Assembly (NCBI RefSeq): GCF_028369055.1
Contig: NZ_JAQNCZ010000003.1
Location: forward strand, 124,001 to 188,000
Reading direction: 5' to 3'
Source of the DNA: Cognatishimia sp. SS12
GTDB taxonomy: Bacteria; Pseudomonadota; Alphaproteobacteria; Rhodobacterales; Rhodobacteraceae
Length of the DNA stretch: 64,000 bases
This document shows, piece by piece, positions 46,327-55,525 of this stretch. Positions within the stretch are counted from its first letter, which is position 1. Each line of letters opens with the position of its first letter. Under the pieces are notes generated by a model, which was given only the letters and a program-made list of their open reading frames with translations, did no database searches and was not told where the DNA came from. Position numbers and translations under genes: made by a program.

Positions 46327-46327
<1 letters not shown>
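45623..46327 (-). CDS. Exported FG-GAP/VCBS repeat protein
   Basis: A 234-residue periplasmic or surface protein with a clear signal peptide (LRVACLVAFALGAAPAAAA). Two calcium-type propeller repeats are visible, DVDGDGAAEVVVVE and DLDGDGAVELAYVD. The C-terminus has cysteines (RHCAGR, ALACR). Function is unknown. Its start overlaps the last base of the ferredoxin gene stop, so it is the second gene of that unit. Confidence 0.75.
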
Positions 46328-46680
<353 letters not shown>

Positions 46681-46884
46681 TTACCTAGTCCCCGCGAGGC
46701 CACCTTGCCACCCCTTTTTGATGGGTTTTTATGTCTGCTGGCGCAGGTTGACGGGGATTTTACCGCCGATGCCGCAGATTAGGCACCCCGGCGCAGAATT
46801 CCGCAGCCAAAAGTGCGAGAGGCTTTTGGGCGCATGGAAAACCCGTTAGAGATAATAGCGAACGCCCGTTGACGAAGGCCGAGC

Positions 46885-47421
46885 ATGTTTTGTCACAAAT
46901 TCCTGTTGCCGCTGACCGCGCTGGTTCTGGCAGGTTGCGATCTGCCCAGCGTTGGCGCGCCCGACATCGCGGCGCTGCGCGAGCCGGATATTCGTCAATT
47001 GAGCCTGCAGGCACCGCCGGGTGCCCCCCCTGGGTCCTGTTGGGGGAAGTCCGTGTCCCCTGCGGTGATTGAAACGGTAACAGAACAGATCATCGTGCAA
47101 CCCGCCGAAGTGCTGGCTGACGGCACCGTGCTGAGCCCGGCAATCTACAAGACCGAAACGCTGCAACGGATCGTGCGCGAACGGCGCGACACCTGGTTTG
47201 AAACCCCCTGCCCGCCGGTCTTTGACGAAGAATTTATTGCATCGCTGCAACGGGCGCTGAAAGCGCGGGGCTATTATCGCGGCTCTGTCACCGGCCGGAT
47301 GGACGCGCGCACCCGCGCCGCGATCCGGCGCTATCAAGCGCCACAGGGGCTGGACACCGGCATTCTCACGCTGGAGGCAGCGCGCCAGTTGGGGTTGGTG
47401 GCCGTCGCGCGCCAGGGATGA
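46885..47421 (+). CDS. Peptidoglycan-binding domain lipoprotein
   Basis: A 178-residue lipoprotein: the lipobox LVLAGCD follows a short signal. The middle (TVTEQIIVQPAEVL) is strand-rich. Residues ~110-175 are a PG_binding_1 domain (FIASLQRALKARGYYRG, RTRAAIRRYQAPQGLDTG), which likely anchors it to the cell wall. It is transcribed alone and followed by a strong terminator. Confidence 0.85.
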   Translation: MFCHKFLLPLTALVLAGCDLPSVGAPDIAALREPDIRQLSLQAPPGAPPGSCWGKSVSPAVIETVTEQIIVQPAEVLADGTVLSPAIYKTETLQRIVRERRDTWFETPCPPVFDEEFIASLQRALKARGYYRGSVTGRMDARTRAAIRRYQAPQGLDTGILTLEAARQLGLVAVARQG

Positions 47422-47456
47422 GCTCACCGAGCAGGCATCGCACCGGCCAAACGCAT

Positions 47457-47480
47457 AAGGGCACCCGAGGGTGCCCTTTT
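47457..47480 (+). terminator. Rho-independent terminator
   Basis: AAGGGCACCC and GGGTGCCCTT pair around a GA loop and run into TTTT. It follows the peptidoglycan-binding lipoprotein gene by 35 bp. Confidence 0.88.
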
Positions 47481-47502
47481 CTTTGCCAAGCTGTCTTGGC
47501 TG

Positions 47503-48966
47503 CTATTCAGCCAGCCCCAGCGCTACGAAGCGGGGCTCCCCGCCACGACGCACCAAAAGCAGGATCGACTTGCGACCGGCGTCCTCAGCCTCTTCGATAC
47601 GGGCCTCCAGATCACTGAGCGCGAAAAGCTTTTGCTGGCTTGCCTCGACAATCAGATCCCCGGAGCGCAGCCCTTTTTCAAAGGCTTTTGAGGTTTCGTC
47701 GACGTTGCTGACGACGAGGCCGGTGCTGTCGGCATCCAGCCCCAGCTGATCGCGCAGCTCTTGTGTCACCGGGGTCAGGGTCAGCCCCAAAACCTGCAGC
47801 TCGCTTGGCTCATCCGGCGAAGCTGGCGCAGCGGCCGGCACGGCAGCCTCTGCCTCTTCGCGGCGACCCAGCGTCACCTTCAAAGTCTGAGTCTTCCCGT
47901 CGCGCAACACAACAACACGCACCGCTTTGCCCACGGCAGTATTGCCGACTTCGCGCACCAGGCCGCGCACGTCTTCGACGTCTTTGCCATCAAAGCTGAG
48001 GATCACATCGCCAGCTTTCAGCCCGGCGTCCAGCGCGGGGCCTTCGGGCACATCGGTGATCATTGCGCCTGCGGCTTTCTCAAGCCCTTCGACCGCGTCA
48101 ATCATGTCTTCGGTCACGTTTTGGATGCGCACACCGAGCCAACCCCGGCGGGTTTCACCAAACTCCTGCAGTTGATCCACGACACGTGTGACCACGTTTG
48201 ACGCCATGGAAAAGCCGATCCCGATCGAGCCGCCATTGGGCGATAGGATTGCGGTATTCACGCCGACAACTTCGCCGTCCATGTTAAACAGCGGGCCACC
48301 CGAGTTGCCGCGGTTGATCGCGGCGTCGGTCTGGATGTAGTCATCATAGGTCCCCGACAGCGCACGGTTGCGTGCCGACACGATACCGGCTGAAACCGAG
48401 AAGCCCTGGCCCAACGGGTTGCCAACCGCCATCACCCAATCGCCCACGCGTGCCAGATCACTGTCACCAAAGCTGACAAAAGGCAGCGGCGCTTCGCTTT
48501 CGACTTTCAAGAGTGCGATATCAGTGTTCGGGTCTTTGCCGACCACGGTCGCGACGAGTTCTGCACCGGTGAAAAATTCCACCAGGATTTCGTCTGCACC
48601 ATCAATCACATGGTTGTTGGTGACGACATAGCCATCTTCGGAGATCACAAAGCCGGACCCAAGCGCCGAACTGCGGCGCGGACGATCTCCATCGCCCTGA
48701 CGGTCCTGGAACTCACGAAAGAAATCTTCAAACGGGCTGCCCTCAGGCACGATGCCCTGCGGCCCCGTGCGGCCTGCAACCACGGTAGATGTGGTGATGT
48801 TCACGACAGCCGGGCTGACGCTTTCGGCGAGTTCAGCAAAACTGTCGGGGCGGGCCTGCGCGGTAAGCGCCTGCACAAGCAACATGACAATGGCCAATGC
48901 CGACAGCCACATGGCCCGCAAAATTCCGGTATTCGGATGCAAAGCGGAAACGGTGTAAGGTCTCAC
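47503..48966 (-). CDS. degP: Do/DegP-type periplasmic serine protease
   Basis: A 487-residue HtrA protease degrading misfolded envelope proteins. With a GTG start the N-terminus gives a signal anchor/peptide (MWLSALAIVMLLVQALTAQA). The catalytic triad is His 119 (TNNHVIDG), Asp 149 (NTDIALLKV) and Ser 222 (GNSGGPLF). Two PDZ domains follow: about 260-345 (RRGWLGVRIQNVTEDM) and 390-485 (LGLTLTPVTQELRDQLG). The GTG is chosen because AAGGAG lies eight bases before it; an internal ATG 18 codons later is the alternative. Confidence 0.92.
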   Translation of the reverse strand: MRPYTVSALHPNTGILRAMWLSALAIVMLLVQALTAQARPDSFAELAESVSPAVVNITTSTVVAGRTGPQGIVPEGSPFEDFFREFQDRQGDGDRPRRSSALGSGFVISEDGYVVTNNHVIDGADEILVEFFTGAELVATVVGKDPNTDIALLKVESEAPLPFVSFGDSDLARVGDWVMAVGNPLGQGFSVSAGIVSARNRALSGTYDDYIQTDAAINRGNSGGPLFNMDGEVVGVNTAILSPNGGSIGIGFSMASNVVTRVVDQLQEFGETRRGWLGVRIQNVTEDMIDAVEGLEKAAGAMITDVPEGPALDAGLKAGDVILSFDGKDVEDVRGLVREVGNTAVGKAVRVVVLRDGKTQTLKVTLGRREEAEAAVPAAAPASPDEPSELQVLGLTLTPVTQELRDQLGLDADSTGLVVSNVDETSKAFEKGLRSGDLIVEASQQKLFALSDLEARIEEAEDAGRKSILLLVRRGGEPRFVALGLAE

Positions 48967-49315
48967 TCCCTTAACTCCTTTGTTGGTTTTTCCTGCCCAT
49001 CGCGCCCCCGACGCGCAATGTCCAGTCTTTAACATAGGGCACAATTTGCGCGGCTCAACATGGTGGTAAGTCATTCAATGCCTTGTGATAACTGCGTGAG
49101 GCGTAAAAGCGCAGATTTCTGCCTAAAAACCCTGCACCGCAGTCGACATCAATGCAACAGTTCACTAGTTATCTAATTGTAGTTCAAAAAATTTAGTACG
49201 CCTTAACAAACTTTGCATTGCTTTGGTGAAATAGTTCGGCACAATTCAGTTAGACCAGATTTACGGAGCGGCGCACGACTGAATTTTACGAAATTTGAGG
49301 CTTGGGGAGTTTATT
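48967..49315. other. Gene-free divergent region upstream of degP
   Basis: This 349-bp stretch lies between the diverging degP and 107-aa genes. It becomes AT-richer toward the right (around 49150-49300). A possible promoter for degP is listed separately. I see no open reading frame with a ribosome-binding site, no tRNA and no recognised operator in the rest. Confidence 0.6.
49031..49058 (-). promoter_or_regulatory. Possible degP promoter
   Basis: On the minus strand TTGAGC and TATGTT are 16 bases apart, about 65 bp upstream of the proposed GTG start. This is a moderate match to a vegetative promoter, found by eye only. Confidence 0.3.
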
Positions 49316-49639
49316 ATGCATAAGTGGTTCAAATCGAAACTCGATGAAATGATCGGACTGTCGCAATATTGTGATTTTCCCCTGTTGCAAGCGCATTTTG
49401 TTCTGACCCGCGCCGCGGTGGATGAGCTTTACGACTCCAGCAAAAGTGAAAACGAAAGTCTGCGCCGTATGCTGCCGTTGCTGATTGAGCAGGCAAATTC
49501 AAAGAACCGCCCGGACGTCGCGCAGCATTTGTCACACGCCTTACAGGCGCTTGGCCCGTCAGAAGAGGTTGCCGCCAATGTTGTCCGTGTCGATTTTGAC
49601 GTTCTGCGCACCCCACAGGTCGACCTCAAGAGCAATTGA
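49316..49639 (+). CDS. Hypothetical protein, 107 aa
   Basis: A small helical cytoplasmic protein of unknown family. MHKWFKSKLDEMIGLSQYCD is followed by amphipathic helices (RRMLPLLIEQANSKNR, AQHLSHALQAL) and a short strand NVVRVDFDVL. No catalytic or binding motif is evident. GGGGAG sits eight bases before the ATG. It is alone between degP and hflKC and closed by a strong bidirectional terminator. Confidence 0.65.
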   Translation: MHKWFKSKLDEMIGLSQYCDFPLLQAHFVLTRAAVDELYDSSKSENESLRRMLPLLIEQANSKNRPDVAQHLSHALQALGPSEEVAANVVRVDFDVLRTPQVDLKSN

Positions 49640-49672
49640 TGTGCGCGCGTCGCGCCGCATAGGAGAGATCAC

Positions 49673-49702
49673 AAAAAAGGGCTGACGCAGGTCAGCCCTT
49701 TT
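49673..49702 (-). terminator. Bidirectional Rho-independent terminator between the 107-aa gene and hflC
   Basis: GGGCTGAC and GTCAGCCC pair around a four-base loop, flanked by A6 on the left and T4 on the right. It can therefore end hflKC transcription leftward and the 107-aa gene rightward. Confidence 0.9.
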
Positions 49703-49728
49703 GGTTTGCAATGTGAGCTATTGAATTC

Positions 49729-50604
49729 TCAGCGCTGTGTAGCGGTATCAGACTTCAGATAGTCAAAGAATTCGCTGTCCGGGGACATCACCATAGTGGA
49801 GTTGTTTTCCAACAGGGCCCCACGATAGGCTTCAAGAGAGCGGTAGAAACGGAAGAATTCTTGGTCCCCGCCATAGGCTTCGGCAAAGATCGCGCTGCGT
49901 GTCGCATCCGCTTCACCGCGGATGATTTCGGACTGGCGCTTCGCGTCTGACACAAGTTCCACCACGGTCCGATCCGCCTGCGCGCGAATACGCTGCGCCG
50001 CCTCTTGGCCGCGGGCGCGTTCATCTGTGGCTTCGCGTTCACGCTCAGCGCGCATCCGGCCAAAGGTTGCATCCAGGTTTTCACGTGGCAGATCGGTGCG
50101 CTTCAGACGCACGTCGATCACCTCAAGGCCCAGACCGCGCGCTTCCTGAATTGCGGCATTGCGAATGCGCAGCATCAGGGCAGCCCGGTCAGAACTGAGG
50201 ATATCGTTGGAGCTGACAGAACCCAGCACCTCACGGGTTTCCGCCCGCAGGATCGAATCCAGTCGCCGCGCGGCTGTCGCCTCGCCGCCAGTACCCACCG
50301 CTTGGCGGAACTGGTTCACATCGGCGATGCGATAGCGCGCGAAGGCATCGACAACCAAACGGCGGTCATCCAGCGGTGTCACTTCAAGCGGATCGACATC
50401 GCGCGACAGGATCCGGTCATCATAGCGCACAACTTCTTGGATAAGCGGGATCTTGAACGCCAGGCCCGGGTCTTCTTTGACGTCGACGACGCGGCCGAAT
50501 TGCAAAACCAGAGCCTTTTCGCGCTCGTCCACGATGAACAGCGACGAACTAATAATACCAATGGCCACCACCACCAGTCCGACAAGATACATAGAGCGGT
50601 TCAT
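49729..50604 (-). CDS. hflC: Protease modulator HflC
   Basis: A 291-residue membrane protein with one N-terminal helix (YLVGLVVVAIGIISSSLFIV) and a periplasmic SPFH/band-7 domain (VDEREKALVLQFGRVV, DDRRLVVDAFARYRI). It forms with HflK a large cage around FtsH and restrains its proteolysis. The EREATDERARGQEAAQRI region is the long coiled-coil helix. It overlaps hflK by one base. Confidence 0.95.
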   Translation of the reverse strand: MNRSMYLVGLVVVAIGIISSSLFIVDEREKALVLQFGRVVDVKEDPGLAFKIPLIQEVVRYDDRILSRDVDPLEVTPLDDRRLVVDAFARYRIADVNQFRQAVGTGGEATAARRLDSILRAETREVLGSVSSNDILSSDRAALMLRIRNAAIQEARGLGLEVIDVRLKRTDLPRENLDATFGRMRAEREREATDERARGQEAAQRIRAQADRTVVELVSDAKRQSEIIRGEADATRSAIFAEAYGGDQEFFRFYRSLEAYRGALLENNSTMVMSPDSEFFDYLKSDTATQR

Positions 50605-51734
50605 CAGTTGTTGCTCCCCTTCTTGAGTTCATTCAGCGGCAGGTATGGCACGACGCCCTGGCCAGACGCCTGATCATCCAGGATCACCTTATCGATCCGG
50701 CCCAGAACCTCTTCCATGGTTTCCAGATAGAGACGCTTGCGTGTCACGTCAGGTGCCTTCTGGTATTCTTCCAAGATCGCCTTAAAGCGCGAGGCTTCAC
50801 CTTCGGCCTGGTTCACAACCAGGGCGCGATAACCTTCGGCCTCTTCCAGAACCTGCGCCGCTTCACCGCGTGCCCCCGCCAGAACTGCGTTGGCATATGC
50901 GTCCGCTTCTTTCTGGGTCCGGTCACGCTCTTGTTCCGCCGCTTGAACGTCACGGAATGCATCAATCACCTGAGTTGGCGGGTCCGCTTTGTCAAAGTTC
51001 ACACGCACGATATTGACGCCAGAGTTATAGCTATCAAGTGTCAGCTGGATCAGCTCTTTGAGACGATCCGCAATGGCAGCACGGTCGCGGTTGAGGATCG
51101 GCGCGAGGTCCGATTGCGCGATGATTTCACGCATCGCGGATTCAGACACCGCCCGAATGGTTTGCGGCGCATCGCGCAGGTTGAACAAGAATTTGGCCGG
51201 ATCTGTGATGTTCCAGACAACCTGGAAATCGATATCAACGATATTCTCATCACCCGTCAGCATCAGGCCGGCATCAGAGCCGCGCGCGCCCACACCGATA
51301 TCTTCGATCTGTTCGCGCGTCACCGGGATGACCTCAGCGGTCACAACGGGCCAAGGCGCGAAGTTCAGGCCCGGATCGCCCGTGGCAGAATATTCCCCCA
51401 AAAACAGTTCGACCGATTGTTCTTCGGGTTTAACGGTATAAAAGCTCGCCATCGCCCAGAGCACAGCCGCACCCAGAACGCCAATCAGCAAGGTGCCTTT
51501 GCCAAGTTGCGGGCCTTGCCCACCACCGGGGCGCCCACCACCAGACCGTCCGCCACCATCGCGCCCGCCCATGAGCACACGCAATTGGTCTTGGCCTTTT
51601 TTCATCAGCTCATCGATATCGGGGATCTGAGGGCCATCATCCTGCGGACGCTTTCCGCCGCCGTTATTGCCGCGATCACCGCCGCCGCCCTGATTGCCGC
51701 CGCCGCCCCACGGGCCGCCACTATTGCCTGACAT
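50604..51734 (-). CDS. hflK: FtsH protease activity modulator HflK
   Basis: A 376-residue partner of HflC. The first 75 residues are Gly/Asn-rich (GGPWGGGGNQGGGGD) and cytoplasmic, followed by a membrane helix (LLIGVLGAAVLWAMASFY) and an SPFH domain (VKPEEQSVELFLGEYS, DIDFQVVWNITDPAKFLF). The coiled-coil VQAAEQERDRTQKEADAYAN and C-terminal RLYLETMEEVLGRIDK are standard. hflKC forms one operon. Confidence 0.95.
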   Translation of the reverse strand: MSGNSGGPWGGGGNQGGGGDRGNNGGGKRPQDDGPQIPDIDELMKKGQDQLRVLMGGRDGGGRSGGGRPGGGQGPQLGKGTLLIGVLGAAVLWAMASFYTVKPEEQSVELFLGEYSATGDPGLNFAPWPVVTAEVIPVTREQIEDIGVGARGSDAGLMLTGDENIVDIDFQVVWNITDPAKFLFNLRDAPQTIRAVSESAMREIIAQSDLAPILNRDRAAIADRLKELIQLTLDSYNSGVNIVRVNFDKADPPTQVIDAFRDVQAAEQERDRTQKEADAYANAVLAGARGEAAQVLEEAEGYRALVVNQAEGEASRFKAILEEYQKAPDVTRKRLYLETMEEVLGRIDKVILDDQASGQGVVPYLPLNELKKGSNN

Positions 51735-51798
51735 AAAGGTTTATCCCCTTTCAAAACCACATGCGTACCCCACTAACCTGTGGAGTATGCGCTAAAAA

Positions 51799-53157
51799 TC
51801 AACCCACTGTGCGGCTAGGAGCCTTCATTGTCACCAGTTCTTCGGACATTGTGGGGTGGACCGCAACCGTGCGATCGAAATCTTCTTTGGTTGCGCCCAT
51901 CTTAATGGCGATACCCGCCAGCTGGATCATTTCCCCTGCTGCCGGGGCCACGATATGACAGCCCAATACCTTTCGAGTGGCCTGGCTGACAATCAATTTC
52001 ATCATCACTTTTTCGCTGCGCCCCGCAAAGCTTTGCTGCATAGGCTTGAACGAAGTTGCATAGACCTCGACCGGCTCTTGCGCCGCGGCCTCTTCTTCGG
52101 ACAGACCCACGGTGCCCATTTCGGGCTGCGTAAAGATCGCGGTCGGAATCAACTCGTGATCTGGTTTGGTCGGATTGCCCTTAAAGACCGTCTCGACAAA
52201 GGCCATGCCTTCGCGAATTGCCACGGGGGTCAGGTTGGCCCGGTCGGTCACGTCGCCCACGGCGTAGATCGAAGGCACATCTGTCTGGCTGTAATCATCC
52301 ACGATGATTTCAGAGCCACGGCCCAGTTTCACACCGATCTCTTCCAGCCCCAACCCGTCGGTATTGGGCACGCGGCCGGTGGCAAACATCACCTTGTCAA
52401 ACAACCGGATATCGCCATGGGTGTCCGTGACCTTGATCTGATCTCCGGCCTTTTCCAGCTTCACAGCATTGGTATTCAAACGCAGATCCACGCCGCGTTC
52501 GATCATTTCGTTGGCAACATGGGTGCGTGCTTCGTTGTCAAAGCCGCGCAGGATCTGCTCGCCGCGATAGAACTGCGTCGTTTTCACGCCCATGCCATTC
52601 AGGATGCCCGCAAATTCGCTGGCAATATAACCGCCGCCGACAATCAGGATGGATTCTGGCAGCGTCTCAAGGTGGAAAATATCATTCGAAGTGATCGCCA
52701 GCTCTGCGCCCTCGATCGCGGGCTTGGTCGGGCGGCCGCCCACAGCAACCAGAATATGCTTTGCCGTGATCTCAGTGCCATCCGCCAGACGCACCGTGTG
52801 TGCATCTTTGACGGTGGCGCGCTGATCCATGGTTTCAACGCCGCTGTTCTTCAGAAGTGTGCGATAGATCCCCTCAAGGCGGTCAAGTTCGGCATAAAGC
52901 TCGCCGCGGAAGGTGTTCCAGCTGAAGGAGCCGGGCTGGATATTCCAGCCATAAGCCTGCGCATCCGACACCATGCCGGAAAATTCGCTGGCAAAAACCA
53001 TCAATTTCTTGGGCACACAGCCCCGGATCACGCAAGTGCCGCCATAGCGGTCCTCTTCGGCCAGCGCCACTTTTGCGCCTTCCTGCGCGGCAACACGCGC
53101 GGCACGCACACCGCCAGAGCCGCCGCCAATCACAAATAGGTCGAAATCAAAGCTCAT
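51799..53157 (-). CDS. gor: Glutathione-disulfide reductase
   Basis: A 452-residue FAD enzyme reducing oxidised glutathione with NADPH. FDLFVIGGGSGGVRAARVAA binds FAD, and GGTCVIRGCVPKK has the redox disulfide with the CxxxxC spacing and the glutathione-reductase-type PKK. ILIVGGGYIASEFAGIL starts the NADPH domain, and VHPTMSEELVT near the C-terminus holds the catalytic His-Glu. The second of two adjacent ATGs is better spaced from GAGG. It follows rpiA by a few bases. Confidence 0.93.
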   Translation of the reverse strand: MSFDFDLFVIGGGSGGVRAARVAAQEGAKVALAEEDRYGGTCVIRGCVPKKLMVFASEFSGMVSDAQAYGWNIQPGSFSWNTFRGELYAELDRLEGIYRTLLKNSGVETMDQRATVKDAHTVRLADGTEITAKHILVAVGGRPTKPAIEGAELAITSNDIFHLETLPESILIVGGGYIASEFAGILNGMGVKTTQFYRGEQILRGFDNEARTHVANEMIERGVDLRLNTNAVKLEKAGDQIKVTDTHGDIRLFDKVMFATGRVPNTDGLGLEEIGVKLGRGSEIIVDDYSQTDVPSIYAVGDVTDRANLTPVAIREGMAFVETVFKGNPTKPDHELIPTAIFTQPEMGTVGLSEEEAAAQEPVEVYATSFKPMQQSFAGRSEKVMMKLIVSQATRKVLGCHIVAPAAGEMIQLAGIAIKMGATKEDFDRTVAVHPTMSEELVTMKAPSRTVG

Positions 53158-53165
53158 CATAATCC

Positions 53166-53954
53166 TCAGTCGTTCAGGTCAGAGAAGAGATTTTCGGTTT
53201 CGACGAAATCGATCATATTCTCTTCGATTGTCCCTGCATTTATGTCTCGCACGGCCACTCTGCCATCCCCATAGCCGATCACAACTCTGTCACAGATATC
53301 TATGAACAAGCCGTTTTCAACGACACCCGGCATCTGGTTGAGAATCATGGCCATCTGGCGCGGATCGCCGATGCGCTTCAGATGCAGGTCCAAAATGTGG
53401 TTGCCTTCATCGGTGACATAGGGGCTGCCGCCGTTCATGCGCAATGAGGCCGAGCGCCCCATCACATCCATCGACACAAGCGTTTCTTCGATCAGCGCCT
53501 GCGTCGTCTGCCAGCCAAAGGGGATAACTTCGACAGGCAGCGGAAAGGCCCCCAAAGTTTCGACTTCTTTGCTGACATCCGAGATCACGATCATCTGGTC
53601 ACTTGCGGTGGCCACGATCTTTTCCTGCAGCAGCGCGCCGCCGCCCCCTTTGATCAGGTTCAGCTCTGCATCAAACTCATCCGCGCCATCAATGGTCAGG
53701 TCCAGCCACTTGGCCGCATCCAGACTGACAACATCAATCCCGACCTCCTTGGCCAGTTGCGCCGTGCGGGTTGAGGTCGGCACACCTTTGATCTTCAGCC
53801 CCTCTTCGCGCACCATCTCGCCCAAACAGCGCACCATCCAGGCCGCTGTTGATCCCGTCCCCAGACCGACCCGCATCCCGTCTTCGACGAATTCCACCGC
53901 TTTCTTCGCAGCGACGAATTTGGCCTTATCAATTGGCGAGAGATCTGAGCTCAT
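53166..53954 (-). CDS. rpiA: Ribose-5-phosphate isomerase A
   Basis: A 262-residue enzyme of the pentose phosphate pathway interconverting ribose 5-phosphate and ribulose 5-phosphate. VGLGTGSTAAWMV binds the phosphate, TIDGADEFDAELNLIKGGGGALLQEK contains the catalytic Asp/Lys region, and HILDLHLKRIGDP closes the core. It is somewhat longer than E. coli RpiA (219) because of a C-terminal extension after VVIGYGDGRV. It is the first gene of an rpiA-gor unit, plausibly linking NADPH-related metabolism. Confidence 0.95.
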   Translation of the reverse strand: MSSDLSPIDKAKFVAAKKAVEFVEDGMRVGLGTGSTAAWMVRCLGEMVREEGLKIKGVPTSTRTAQLAKEVGIDVVSLDAAKWLDLTIDGADEFDAELNLIKGGGGALLQEKIVATASDQMIVISDVSKEVETLGAFPLPVEVIPFGWQTTQALIEETLVSMDVMGRSASLRMNGGSPYVTDEGNHILDLHLKRIGDPRQMAMILNQMPGVVENGLFIDICDRVVIGYGDGRVAVRDINAGTIEENMIDFVETENLFSDLND

Positions 53955-54098
53955 GAAGTTCTCCGTAATTTCAAGTTGGGTTGGTTATAGGCACATTATC
54001 CCGTCGGGGCGAGGGGATTTGGCCCGTTTTTCCAGAGATCAAAGGAATTCGCGCCGCTGGGTGTGGCCTGGGGTGAAGCGCTTGCGCAAATGCACTAT

Positions 54099-54114
54099 GT
54101 TTCCTATAGGAAAC
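54099..54114. promoter_or_regulatory. Perfect 16-bp palindrome upstream of sdaA
   Basis: GTTTCCTATAGGAAAC is an exact inverted repeat 35 bp before the sdaA start codon. A shorter TTGCGCAA palindrome lies 10 bp to its left (54082-54089). The position and symmetry suggest an operator for a dimeric regulator; which one is unknown. Confidence 0.5.
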
Positions 54115-54148
54115 TACATCAGAGCCGCCTATCTCAGGGAGCCATCAC

Positions 54149-55522
54149 ATGTTTCTGTCGGTATTTGAAATGTTCAAAGTCGGGATTGGCCCCTCTTCGT
54201 CCCATACGATGGGGCCAATGGTGGCCGCAGCGCGTTTTCTGGATCATATGCGCGCCAGCCCATTTGAATTTGCCGGGCTGCGCGCCAGCCTGCACGGCTC
54301 GCTCGCCTTTACCGGCGTTGGCCATGCGACGGACCGCGCGACCATTCTGGGTCTCGCCGGATTTTCGCCGGAAACCTATGACGCCGACGCTGCAGAGGCA
54401 GCGCTGGCGCAGATCAATGCCACCAGCACTGTCACCCCGGACGGATTGCCCAAATTGCAGTTTCAACCCAAAACCGATCTGCGCTTTGACTATGATTACG
54501 CACTCCCCGGCCACGCCAATGGCATGATTCTCATGGCGACCGACCAACAGGGCGATGTGATCCTGCAGGAAACATATTATTCTGTTGGCGGCGGCTTTGT
54601 TGTCACCGAAAAGGAACTGGCCGCAGGCAAGACAACAGATGAAGGCGCGCCTGTCCCTTTCCCGTTTAAGACCGCCAAGGAAATGCTGGACATGGCCGCC
54701 ACCTCTGGCAAGACCATCGCCGAGATGAAGGCCGCCAACGAAAAGTCGCGCGGCGGAGCGGAGAATCTGGCCAAAGGCTGCGCGCGCATCTGGCAGGTGA
54801 TGAACGACTGTATTGATCGCGGACTCAGCAGCGAGGGCACCCTGCCCGGCGGTCTGAATGTGCGCCGCCGCGCCAAGAAGATCCATGACAGCCTGCAGGC
54901 CGAGCGGGGCCTCAACCTTGCGCCGCCTCACACTATCAACGACTGGATGAGCGCCTATGCCATGGCCGTCAACGAAGAGAATGCCGCTGGCGGACAAGTT
55001 GTCACCGCCCCCACCAATGGCGCGGCAGGGGTTCTGCCCGCAGTGATCCGCTACTGGCTGGATCACGTGCCGGGGGCAACGGCCTCGCGGATTGACGAAT
55101 TCTTGCTGACCGCTGCGGCCATCGGCGGGCTGGTCAAGTTCAACGCCTCGATCTCTGGTGCCGAAGCGGGCTGTCAGGCAGAGGTCGGCTCTGCCGCGGC
55201 AATGGCCGCTGCGGGTCTTTGCGCCGTCATGGGCGGCACACCGGAGCAGGTGGAGAACGCCGCCGAAATTGCGCTGGAACATCACCTGGGCATGACATGC
55301 GATCCGGTCAAAGGGCTGGTGCAGGTGCCGTGCATTGAGCGCAACGGGCTGGGCGCGATCAAAGCCGTCTCGGCCGCCTCGCTGGCCCTGCGCGGCGATG
55401 GCGCACATTTCGTCCCTTTGGACAGCGTGATCGAAACCATGCGCCAGACCGGCGCAGATATGCATGAGAAATATAAAGAGACCTCGCTGGGCGGCCTCGC
55501 CGTCAATGTGCCCAATTGCTAG
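54149..55522 (+). CDS. sdaA: L-serine ammonia-lyase (iron-sulfur type)
   Basis: A 457-residue single-chain enzyme deaminating serine to pyruvate. The N-terminal domain starts [19 protein letters not shown]. The C-terminal alpha domain has [13 protein letters not shown] and [14 protein letters not shown], and [19 protein letters not shown] supplies the [4Fe-4S] cysteines. It is complete and typical. A palindromic operator candidate lies just upstream, suggesting control by substrate availability. Confidence 0.95.
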   Translation: MFLSVFEMFKVGIGPSSSHTMGPMVAAARFLDHMRASPFEFAGLRASLHGSLAFTGVGHATDRATILGLAGFSPETYDADAAEAALAQINATSTVTPDGLPKLQFQPKTDLRFDYDYALPGHANGMILMATDQQGDVILQETYYSVGGGFVVTEKELAAGKTTDEGAPVPFPFKTAKEMLDMAATSGKTIAEMKAANEKSRGGAENLAKGCARIWQVMNDCIDRGLSSEGTLPGGLNVRRRAKKIHDSLQAERGLNLAPPHTINDWMSAYAMAVNEENAAGGQVVTAPTNGAAGVLPAVIRYWLDHVPGATASRIDEFLLTAAAIGGLVKFNASISGAEAGCQAEVGSAAAMAAAGLCAVMGGTPEQVENAAEIALEHHLGMTCDPVKGLVQVPCIERNGLGAIKAVSAASLALRGDGAHFVPLDSVIETMRQTGADMHEKYKETSLGGLAVNVPNC

Positions 55523-55525
55523 GGC

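Noticed and set aside
51856-53139. 427-codon open frame opposite gor
   Set aside because: Mirror of glutathione reductase codons in a high-GC gene; composition is not protein-like.
54134-55465. 443-codon open frame opposite sdaA
   Set aside because: Fully antisense to a clear serine ammonia-lyase gene; no ribosome-binding site and no recognisable domain.
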